Shown one piece after another: positions 1 through 7,640 of a stretch of 39,181 nt of DNA; within the stretch, counting starts at the first letter, position 1; the number at the start of each line of letters is the position of its first letter. Source of the stretch: an uncultured Verrucomicrobia subdivision 3 bacterium (lineage in GTDB: Bacteria; Verrucomicrobiota; Verrucomicrobiia; Limisphaerales; UBA11358); NCBI GenBank assembly GCA_903888765.1, contig CAISVF010000041.1, positions 1 through 39,181 of the forward strand, in the 5' to 3' direction. The position numbers and the translations under genes are program-made. Below the pieces are notes generated by a model. It made no database searches. It was not told where the DNA came from and saw only the letters and a list, made by a program, of their open reading frames with translations.

Positions 1-3000
1 TGTCCTCCAATTTTTCGTTCACTTGCAGTTCCTTTGCCGACACCATGGGCACGCTCGCCGAAGCGACCCAGCAACGGACCATGGGCATCATCCGCACCAC
101 GCCGACGAACGGTTTTTACGTGGATTTTTTTCGCTCGGTTTCCACGGTCAGCAACCGCGTCGCCACCACGTTGAACGGCAACGTGACCGATCAATTTCAT
201 GATTACATCTATCGCAACGTCGGTTCCTCTGGAGCCATGACCCTGAAAACCAACGGCGTCACGCTCGGATTGTTCAGCCAGCCGAACCGTTTTCAGAACG
301 ACGTGGGTGATATTTACAATCAGCCCGGCTGGGAGTACTTCACGAATCAGGGCGTTTCGTATCCGCAAAACCAGTTGACCCGGGTGCATTTCGCCGCTGA
401 TCCGGGCGATGGCAATATTCGCGACACGGAAATGTGGGTGGCTGCGGTCACCAACCGCGAATTCGCCAAAGTGGATTCACCGCCGTTTTCCGAATGGGTG
501 GGGTCCTCCACCGCGCCCGGACCTACGGTGGTCATCCGTCAGATTGGCGAAGCGTGGAACAATCCGTTTGCGGTGGTCTATGAACCCTACTTCGTCTCGG
601 CCGGCTCTACCGTCACCAACGTCACCACGCTGTTGCGGAGCAACATTGTGGTCGGCTTGAAGATTGAAAGCGTCGTGGCCGGCAAATACACGGTGCATTA
701 CGTCTTTTCCAATCCGAATGCGGCGGATACCTACACTAACGCTGCCATCGGGCTAACTTTCAAGGGCCGATTTGGCGTGGTGGCAGACAACGGTGATGGC
801 TCAACCGTGTTGTATTTGGGGCAGGGATCCTCTTTGGCGTATCAGGGCTACTCTGTGACGTCCGTCGGCGGAACGAACACGCAGGCGGAAGTGCGGTTCG
901 TGCCCGGTCAGCCACCGCAGGTCACCGCCAACGCCCCCGTTGTCACGGCCACCGCCGGCCCCGTCGTCAAGGCCAACAATGCGGACAATCTCGTTCTCGG
1001 CAGCAGTTGGGTGGGCGGCCTTGTGCCTTCCGCAGCGGACATTGCCAAGTGGGATAACACAGTCAGGTCCTCCAACATCGTCTCGTTGGGGACTGATACC
1101 GCTTGGGCGGGGATCAATATCTCAAACCCCGTCGGAACGGTGACCATCAACGCGGGCAATACGCTGACGTTGGGCGGGGCGGCGACGGACATTGACCTGA
1201 GCGCCGCCACGGCGGACCTGACCTTGAATTGTGCCCTGGCGCTGGGAGCGGACAATATCTGGGATGTGGCGACGGGGCGGACTTTGAGTGTGGGTGGGAT
1301 TGTTTCCGGAGCCAAAAGTCTCACCAAGCAGGGAGCTGGCAGGGCAACCCTTTCCGGCGTGAATATCTACACTGGCACGACCACCGTGAGTGGCGGCACG
1401 CTGAAACTCGGTGCCAACGACGTCATTCCCGACGGCAGTGGCAAGGGCGATGTCACTCTTACTGGCACGCTCGACCTCAATGGTTTCTCTGACACCATTA
1501 ACGGCTTGACCGGCGCCGGCACGGTGGATAACACCGCTGCGGGCACAACCTCCACCCTGACGGTAGGTGGCAACAACGTTAGCTCCACCTTTAGCGGTGT
1601 TATTCAGAATAGCGGTTCGTCGAGCACGAACAACCTCGTCAAGACGGGCAGCGGCACGCTGACCCTGTCTGGCGCCAACACCCTCACCGGCACCGTGGCC
1701 GTCAACGGCGGCACCTTGTCCTTGGGAAAGGTGGATGCTCTGGCCGCCGTCAGTGGAATCACGCTGACCGGCGGCACCACGCTGACGACCATTCTTACTC
1801 CGGTAACCCTCAACGCGCCGATCACTCTGGGCGCAGTCAACACCACCTCCACGGTTTCCTTTAGCACGAATGCGACGGGCAATGGCACATACGCGCTCAA
1901 CGGTTTGATCAGCGGTGCGGGTAATCTGACCTTTACCACCCCCAGCGGTAGCGCCGGGGTCTCAGTGCAAACCGTTTCACTCGGTTCGGCCAACACCTAC
2001 GGCGGCAATACCCTGATCACGGCTGGAAATACGCCCAGCCAACTGACCGTTCAGAACGCAGTTGCCAATGCTCTGCCGGTGACCACGGTGCTCACTTTGA
2101 ATGGCGGCGACGGCCAGGGCAGTGGCCGGACCGTGTCGTATGAACTGAACGGATTTGACCAGACCCTCTCCGGTCTGACCAATATTCAAACGGCAGCGCA
2201 AGTAGCGAGAAATCAACGGGTGAACAATAGCGGCGCTCTCGCCACGCTGACGGTGAGCAACAGCACCGACTACACCTACGGGATTCCGGGACTGACCAAC
2301 ACATTTAGTGGAAACCTGATTAGACCCACCGCTTTGATTACCGGGGCGATTGCGCTGACTAAACAAGGCGCGGGCAAGCAGACCCTGATCAGTGAGAACA
2401 CCTATACCGGCGACACCACGATCAGAAACGGCACGCTGGCACTGGGCAGGCTCGTAACCGCGAGTGGAACTAGTATCGGAACCATCAACAGTAGCCCGAA
2501 CATCATCGTGGGCACGGAAGCGGGCAGCCCGGCGGTTCTGGATGTCACCGCTGTGGGCGTCACCATCGGCGCGGCCCAGACGCTGAAAGGCCACGGAACA
2601 GTCAACGGCTCCTTGACGGTCAACGGCACGCTGTCGCCGGGTGCGTCTGGCATCGGCACGCTGACGCTTAACAGCAATCTCGTGCTGAATATCGGCTCCA
2701 CCAATGCTTTTGAGGTGAATGGCACCACTTCGGCCCACGACCAGATCGTTTTGGGCGGCACCGTGACCTACGGCGGTGTGCTGAAGATTGTGGCGTTCGG
2801 CAGTTTCACCAATGGCCAGACCTTCACACTTTTCAGCGGCGCGGGCGCAACGGGTCCGAGCAACTTCGGCAACATCATCGTCAGCCCAGCGGTGAGCGGC
2901 ACGAGTTTCAAATTCACCAACGGCGTCTTGACTGCGGCCGTGGGCTCCGTTGGCCCGAGCAGGCCGGCGACTCTGACCAATAGCTACAGCAGTGGCGCGC

Positions 3001-3173
3001 TCAGTCTTTCCTGGCCCGCCGGCCAAGGGTGGCGGCTCCAGCAGCAGACGAATGGCTTAGCCGTGGGGTTGTTCACGAACTGGACGTATGTCACGGAAGG
3101 AACCATTTCGAGTACGAACATCACGATTGATGCGACCATGCCGACGGTGTTCTATCGGTTGATGTGGCCGTAA
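1..3173 (+). CDS. Surface protein, 5'-partial: polysaccharide-lyase-like domain plus autotransporter-type beta-strand repeats
   Basis: The frame is open to the left edge (no stop before the first ATG at 45), so the gene starts outside the window. Counting from that ATG, residues ~1-290 resemble the C-terminal beta-sandwich of heparinase II/III-type lyases: a DQFHDYIYRNVG segment near residue 49 and an IRQIGEAWNNPFAVVYEPY segment near 165. From about residue 315 the protein becomes Gly/Thr/Asn-rich with at least three autotransporter-associated beta-strand repeats (TIGR02601/PF12951 type), each of the form LxKxGxGxxTLSGxNxYTGxTxVxxGTLxLG, near residues 425, 530 and 771. The last ~60 residues (SLSWPAGQGWRLQQQTNGL ... 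VFYRLMWP) match a C-terminal module I know from many verrucomicrobial secreted proteins. No beta-barrel translocator is present, so it is probably a secreted or cell-surface protein, not a true autotransporter. Lyase activity is inferred, because the catalytic part would lie upstream. Confidence 0.78.
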   Translation, partial: SSNFSFTCSSFADTMGTLAEATQQRTMGIIRTTPTNGFYVDFFRSVSTVSNRVATTLNGNVTDQFHDYIYRNVGSSGAMTLKTNGVTLGLFSQPNRFQNDVGDIYNQPGWEYFTNQGVSYPQNQLTRVHFAADPGDGNIRDTEMWVAAVTNREFAKVDSPPFSEWVGSSTAPGPTVVIRQIGEAWNNPFAVVYEPYFVSAGSTVTNVTTLLRSNIVVGLKIESVVAGKYTVHYVFSNPNAADTYTNAAIGLTFKGRFGVVADNGDGSTVLYLGQGSSLAYQGYSVTSVGGTNTQAEVRFVPGQPPQVTANAPVVTATAGPVVKANNADNLVLGSSWVGGLVPSAADIAKWDNTVRSSNIVSLGTDTAWAGINISNPVGTVTINAGNTLTLGGAATDIDLSAATADLTLNCALALGADNIWDVATGRTLSVGGIVSGAKSLTKQGAGRATLSGVNIYTGTTTVSGGTLKLGANDVIPDGSGKGDVTLTGTLDLNGFSDTINGLTGAGTVDNTAAGTTSTLTVGGNNVSSTFSGVIQNSGSSSTNNLVKTGSGTLTLSGANTLTGTVAVNGGTLSLGKVDALAAVSGITLTGGTTLTTILTPVTLNAPITLGAVNTTSTVSFSTNATGNGTYALNGLISGAGNLTFTTPSGSAGVSVQTVSLGSANTYGGNTLITAGNTPSQLTVQNAVANALPVTTVLTLNGGDGQGSGRTVSYELNGFDQTLSGLTNIQTAAQVARNQRVNNSGALATLTVSNSTDYTYGIPGLTNTFSGNLIRPTALITGAIALTKQGAGKQTLISENTYTGDTTIRNGTLALGRLVTASGTSIGTINSSPNIIVGTEAGSPAVLDVTAVGVTIGAAQTLKGHGTVNGSLTVNGTLSPGASGIGTLTLNSNLVLNIGSTNAFEVNGTTSAHDQIVLGGTVTYGGVLKIVAFGSFTNGQTFTLFSGAGATGPSNFGNIIVSPAVSGTSFKFTNGVLTAAVGSVGPSRPATLTNSYSSGALSLSWPAGQGWRLQQQTNGLAVGLFTNWTYVTEGTISSTNITIDATMPTVFYRLMWP

Positions 3174-3590
3174 TAAACCGGCCCAGCCGGAGAAATATTT
3201 ACGGTTCTAGTTGTATTGACTCTAAAACTTAGCGAGAGAACGAGCAGTTCAGGTTGGCTGGTTCAGCGCGCCGTGAGATTTACATCGCCACATCTTAATA
3301 ATCTGTTTTTGCACGACTATTTCCACAGAAACTTGATTTGCTGGTCTGCTGCAGTTTGCATGTCGGGCGCTGATGGCGGGAACCGCTGCGGCTTGTGGTC
3401 GCTCAAGCGGGTGGCACGAGCGTCGGTAACTGGGCAGCACGGTCTCAGCTGTCTGCTCCTAAAACCGAGGCTCGGCTCTGCCTGCAGGTGCAAACGAAGT
3501 CTTCCTTGACGTTTCAGGTCGGTGGGTTGCCGACGAAGATGTCTACGGCACGGTAAGTATTGAGGCAAAATCATTGTCAAATTTGAAAGT
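3174..3590. other. Intergenic region without a recognisable gene
   Basis: This 417-base stretch lies between two same-strand genes. The short open frames in it have no recognisable domain, no convincing start and amino-acid composition unlike the neighbours. It must hold the promoter of the acetylesterase/glycosidase gene, but I cannot point to a good -35/-10 pair. A CAAATTTG palindrome lies about 10 bases before that gene's ATG. Confidence 0.5.
3178..3190 (+). terminator. Possible weak terminator hairpin
   Basis: CCGGC and GCCGG form a 5-bp perfect stem with a 3-nt loop directly after the tandem stop TAATAA of the preceding gene. It is followed by an A/T-rich stretch but no clean T-run, so function is uncertain. 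Confidence 0.3.
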
Positions 3591-6458
3591 ATGAAAAGCA
3601 AAATCAACAACTTGACCGGGCAAGTGTTTTGCCTTGCCGGCTTGAGTCTGCTGCTGCTTGGTTCCATTCGGCTCCACGCCGCTGAATTCAAGCTCGCAAG
3701 CATTTTCAGCGACCACGCGATTTTTCAACGCGGTGCCGTCGTGCCCATCTGGGGTTGGGCCGAGGCCGGCACCATGGTCAGGGCGCAATTCGCCGGCCAG
3801 ACCAAGACCGCAACGGCGGACGCCAAAGGAAAATGGCTCGTGAAACTGGATGCGCTGCCGGCCTGCGCCGAGCCGCGCACATTGACTGTGACTTCCGATA
3901 CGACGACAAATACCATAGTGCGCCGCGACATTCTCGTGGGCGAAGTGTGGCTGGGATCAGGTCAATCCAACATGGAATTACCGGTGCGCCGGGCCACAAA
4001 TTACGCGCAAGAACAAGCGTCAGCAAATCTGCCGAAGGTGCGGATGTATACGGAAGAACTCCTCGCGACAAATACGCCGCAAGCCGACGGCAAAGGCCAA
4101 TGGCTGGTTTGCACGCCGGACTCCGTTGGCGGGTTTTCGGCCACGCTTTTCTTCTTCGGTCGCGAGCTTTACCAAAAACTGGGTGTGCCCGTGGGGTTGA
4201 TCAACTCATCGGTGGGCGGAACCCCGATTGAAAGGTGGATTGCTCCCGAGGCTCAATCGGCGACGAAAGCATTGGATGCGTTTTGTTCGACCGCGACGGC
4301 CTCCAAGGCGGAACTCGGCGGGCTGTTCCATGGCATGATTGCGCCGCTGATTCCTTACGCCATTTGTGGAACGATTTGGTATCAAGGTGAGACCTCTGCT
4401 TATCCCAGAAGAGCGCCGTTTTACCAGTTTCAACTGCCCTTGCTTGTGAAAGATTGGCGGGCGCGATGGGGCTATGACTTTCCCTTCGCGTGGGTGCAGT
4501 TGCCCGGCTACGACGACCCGCGCCGTAATTTGCCGCTGGTGCGCGAGGCAATGTTAAAAACACTATCATTGCCCTATACCGGCATGGCCATCACCATTGA
4601 TATCGGGTCACGAACCAACATTCATCCCACCAACAAACAGGATGTTGGTCACCGGTTGGCGCAGTGGGCGCTGGGAAAGGTTTATGGGCTGGAAGTGCCG
4701 TCAACCTCCGGTCCGCTTCCGGCCGCGCATGAAATCCGTGGCGCTGAAGCTGTGTTAAATTTCTCACACACGGAAGGCGGCTTGGTTGCGAAGGGCGGCG
4801 CATTGACGGGCTTTGTGATTGCCGGGGCGGACCACCTATGGAAGCCGGCACAAGCCCGCATCGAAGGCGACACGGTTGTCGTTTCGAGTCCGGAGGTGAA
4901 AACCCCCGTGGCCGTCCGCTACGCATGGGAAAACTATCCGGCCTGCAATCTCTACAATGGTGCTGGCCTGCCCGCATCACCCTTCCGCACGGATGACTGG
5001 AAGCCAGACCTTAAAAATGCCGGTTTTATTTCCGCCAACGATTCCAGGCCAGTGACGGTCATCGTGTCTGACAATCCCGGCGGAAAGGATCTGCCACAGA
5101 ATTTTTTGGGCTTGAGTTACGAGATGTCCATGCTGCTGCCTAAGAATGGGCACTATTATTTTAACGCCAGCGACACTGCCTTGGTCAACACATTCAAAAC
5201 GCTCGGGATCAAAAGCCTGCGCGTCGGAGCTAACGCCGTAGATGACGAACGGATCGCGGTTCCGCAGGAGAAAGATATTGATGCCTTGTTCGGCTTCACT
5301 CGGGCAGCCGGGGTAAAGGTGATTTATTCCTTCCGCCTGCAAAACGGGAATCCCGCCGAGTCGGCTCGATTGGCCAGTTACATTCAGTCGCACTACGCAA
5401 ACCTGCTCGATTGTTATACGATTGGCAACGAGCCGGATCTATTCAAGCCCAAGCTGAACTACGAGGAATATCTGGCGTTATGGAAACCCCACTACGAAGC
5501 CATTCTTAAGGCCGTGCCCGACGCCAAGTTTGGCGGCCCCTCGGTCAATGGCAACATACCGGGAAAGTTTGCGCTGAATATGGCGAGAGATTTTTATGCC
5601 GATGGACACATGGCGTGGATCAGTGAACATCACTATTTTCTTGGAAACGGACGGATGGGAGAAACCAATGCTCCGTTGACCCGGGCGCGTTTTCTTAACG
5701 TCACAAACCATTCAACCTATGCGATGCGCTATGAGAGAATGGCCGCAGTGTTGGCTTCGAACGGAGTGCCATGCCGTCTGGATGAGCTTAACAATTGTTT
5801 TCATGGAGGATCCAAAGATGCGAGTGATACCTACGCCGCAACCTTATGGGCACTGGATTGCACTCATTGGTGGGCCACCCGTCAACTACTGGGCATGAAT
5901 TATCACACGGGTGAAAGAGTGGGGCGGGACGCCGGCTTTGGAGCCCCTAATTACGCAGCTTTTCTTCGCCAGGACAATGGCTCCGGATATACTATGTGTC
6001 CCCCCGCTTACGCCTATTCAGCTTTCGCCCAAGGGGCACGAGGCCGTCCGCTTCAGCTCAAAATCGAACCGTCGTCCCCATCCAATATTTCCGCTTATGC
6101 CTACCAGGACAAGCATGGTTCCTTTTATCTGACGCTCATCAACCTGACTTTCGGAGATGACGCCCGCCCAGCTGACGTTTCGCTTCGCTTGCCGGGCAAA
6201 AACATTCGAGGTGAGTGGCAAAGACTGGATCTTGCGCAGAGGTATGCAAACGTTGCCGCCAAAACTGAGATCACGCTAGGCGAGGCGGTCATTGATCCGC
6301 AGGGGAAATGGAAGCCAAAGTGGATCAACGTTGAGGGGGGCGACCCCAACAATCTATCGGCGCACATACCCCCGGCCTCGGCGGCGATTCTGCATTTTAT
6401 TCCTGCCGGGCGATTGGCGGAAGATGCCATATCTAAAACAGCCAAGGCTCGTAATTAG
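3591..6458 (+). CDS. Secreted sialate O-acetylesterase / GH79-like glycosidase fusion
   Basis: 955 residues. Residues 1-30 form a signal peptide ending LHA/AEF. Residues ~31-480 are a sialate O-acetylesterase (SASA, SGNH-type) domain: IFSDHAIFQRG near the start, the nucleophile block GSGQSNMELP with Ser126, GLINSSVGGTPIERW, IWYQGETSAYPRRAPF, then IHPTNKQDVGHRLA with the likely catalytic His345, closing with CNLYNGAGLPASPFRTDDW. Residues ~485-940 form a second enzyme, a TIM-barrel resembling GH79 (heparanase/beta-glucuronidase clan A): IGNEPDLF holds the likely acid/base Glu614 and RLDELNNCFHGG the likely nucleophile Glu732. One polypeptide could therefore remove O-acetyl groups and cleave the exposed glycoside. 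Export and the lyase-like gene upstream point to extracellular or periplasmic breakdown of acetylated uronate-containing glycans. The two domain calls are strong; GH79 as opposed to a neighbouring clan-A family, and the substrate, are inference. Confidence 0.88.
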   Translation: MKSKINNLTGQVFCLAGLSLLLLGSIRLHAAEFKLASIFSDHAIFQRGAVVPIWGWAEAGTMVRAQFAGQTKTATADAKGKWLVKLDALPACAEPRTLTVTSDTTTNTIVRRDILVGEVWLGSGQSNMELPVRRATNYAQEQASANLPKVRMYTEELLATNTPQADGKGQWLVCTPDSVGGFSATLFFFGRELYQKLGVPVGLINSSVGGTPIERWIAPEAQSATKALDAFCSTATASKAELGGLFHGMIAPLIPYAICGTIWYQGETSAYPRRAPFYQFQLPLLVKDWRARWGYDFPFAWVQLPGYDDPRRNLPLVREAMLKTLSLPYTGMAITIDIGSRTNIHPTNKQDVGHRLAQWALGKVYGLEVPSTSGPLPAAHEIRGAEAVLNFSHTEGGLVAKGGALTGFVIAGADHLWKPAQARIEGDTVVVSSPEVKTPVAVRYAWENYPACNLYNGAGLPASPFRTDDWKPDLKNAGFISANDSRPVTVIVSDNPGGKDLPQNFLGLSYEMSMLLPKNGHYYFNASDTALVNTFKTLGIKSLRVGANAVDDERIAVPQEKDIDALFGFTRAAGVKVIYSFRLQNGNPAESARLASYIQSHYANLLDCYTIGNEPDLFKPKLNYEEYLALWKPHYEAILKAVPDAKFGGPSVNGNIPGKFALNMARDFYADGHMAWISEHHYFLGNGRMGETNAPLTRARFLNVTNHSTYAMRYERMAAVLASNGVPCRLDELNNCFHGGSKDASDTYAATLWALDCTHWWATRQLLGMNYHTGERVGRDAGFGAPNYAAFLRQDNGSGYTMCPPAYAYSAFAQGARGRPLQLKIEPSSPSNISAYAYQDKHGSFYLTLINLTFGDDARPADVSLRLPGKNIRGEWQRLDLAQRYANVAAKTEITLGEAVIDPQGKWKPKWINVEGGDPNNLSAHIPPASAAILHFIPAGRLAEDAISKTAKARN

Positions 6459-6472
6459 TTTCCGTCCGGAAA
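6459..6472. terminator. Short palindrome between convergent genes
   Basis: TTTCCG and CGGAAA are perfectly complementary around a 2-base centre. The element overlaps the tail of the fusion enzyme's stop region and lies in the 23-base gap to the convergent permease gene. A bidirectional terminator role is possible, but there is no T-run. Confidence 0.25.
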
Positions 6473-6481
6473 TGCGTGAAT

Positions 6482-7288
6482 TTAACCGCCAAAAGCGGAG
6501 TACTTTTTAATTCCCCATCGCCACATAAGGCGCGCGAAAACATAAGCCGCCACCACCCAAAGGCTTTGCAGGAGCAATCCATGCCACAAACTGGAGCCGC
6601 TTGCTTTTCCGAGATAAACGCTGATGGGAAAATAAAGTTGATATGGAAAAGGCGTCAGAAACAGAATATCTTTTAGTATTGGCGGCAGCAGGTCCAATGG
6701 AAAAAGATGGCCGCTGGCCAGATATTCAAAGGCAAACAGAATGAAAATGAACGTGGAGATTTCCAGCAGCCAGAAAGCCAGCATCGCCATGCCATACGAA
6801 ATGAAAAATTGCAGCAAGGCCGTTAATACCAGGGAAAGCGGGAAAACCAAACCAGCCTGCCAACTGGCCGGCGGCTGCACATAATCGCGAAAGCAAAAAA
6901 TGAAAATCACCAAAGGCAAGCCTGCCACAAGGATAAAGGCGATGCGCCCGGAAAAAAACAACGCGAGCCGGTACCAGAGATAATCCACCGGTTTGAGGAG
7001 AAATTGACTGATGTTTCCCTCGCGAATGTCTGCCGCAATTTGCCAGTCGTCTTCATTGACCGCCGTGAACACGTCCACCACTGCCACCATTAAATAATAA
7101 AATATCATTTGCGCGGCGCTGAAGCCCGACGCATCTCCTGCCGCGCCGTTTTGGGCATAAATCGTCCGCCACAATGACAGCATGGCAAATAGCGGTATGA
7201 AGCTGAATAGCGTCCGGGTCAGGAAGTTAAACCGATACGCCAGATTGTTCTGCAATCCGATATTGACTACATGGAGATATTTTTTCAT
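6482..7288 (-). CDS. ABC-2 type transporter permease (PF06182-like)
   Basis: 268 residues with about six hydrophobic segments. The N-terminal MKKYLHVVNIGLQNNLAYR and the central loop ADIREGNISQFLLKPVDYLWYR are typical of the ABC-2 family permeases that usually occur as two permeases plus one ATPase in an exporter of unknown substrate. Here the gene stands alone: downstream is a convergent gene and immediately upstream (35 bases) is a tRNA gene, so no ATPase or second permease is adjacent. The partners may be elsewhere on the chromosome or this may be a relic. All transmembrane segments look intact and there is no internal stop. No convincing ribosome binding site precedes the ATG. Confidence 0.82.
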   Translation of the reverse strand: MKKYLHVVNIGLQNNLAYRFNFLTRTLFSFIPLFAMLSLWRTIYAQNGAAGDASGFSAAQMIFYYLMVAVVDVFTAVNEDDWQIAADIREGNISQFLLKPVDYLWYRLALFFSGRIAFILVAGLPLVIFIFCFRDYVQPPASWQAGLVFPLSLVLTALLQFFISYGMAMLAFWLLEISTFIFILFAFEYLASGHLFPLDLLPPILKDILFLTPFPYQLYFPISVYLGKASGSSLWHGLLLQSLWVVAAYVFARLMWRWGIKKYSAFGG

Positions 7289-7323
7289 GCATGACGGAAG
7301 GGATCGCGCAGCCCATTAAAAAA

Positions 7324-7398
<75 letters not shown>

Positions 7399-7640
7399 AA
7401 TCCTTTTTACGCCCGCGCCTCAGATCATCCTTGACGCGAACAAGGACATTAATCTTGGCAGAGTATTCATCCGAGACAAGTTTTTTCGGTGCTTTTGCCA
7501 AAGATCTAAAGTCTTATATCTTGACCCAAATATAAAGATTTCCAACCCATGCTGATAGATACCTTATTACGGTTGCTTGGCCCATTCCCGCACGCGCTTC
7601 ATGGTTTCATCACGCTTTTCTTGTGGAAAATAAACCGGTG

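Noticed and set aside
425-2500. Regular internal repeats that could suggest a CRISPR or satellite array
   Set aside because: The repetition is at the protein level (autotransporter-type beta-strand repeats) with diverged DNA and no fixed spacing; no CRISPR array is present.
1977-3026. Long minus-strand open frame (349 codons) opposite the beta-repeat gene
   Set aside because: It is an antisense shadow of the repetitive, GC-rich beta-strand coding sequence, with no motif, and its composition (Ala/Arg/Gln-rich) is typical of such shadows.
3216-3509. 97-codon open frame in the 3174-3590 gap
   Set aside because: Cys/Arg/Leu-rich with no domain, no ribosome binding site and several overlapping frames of similar quality.
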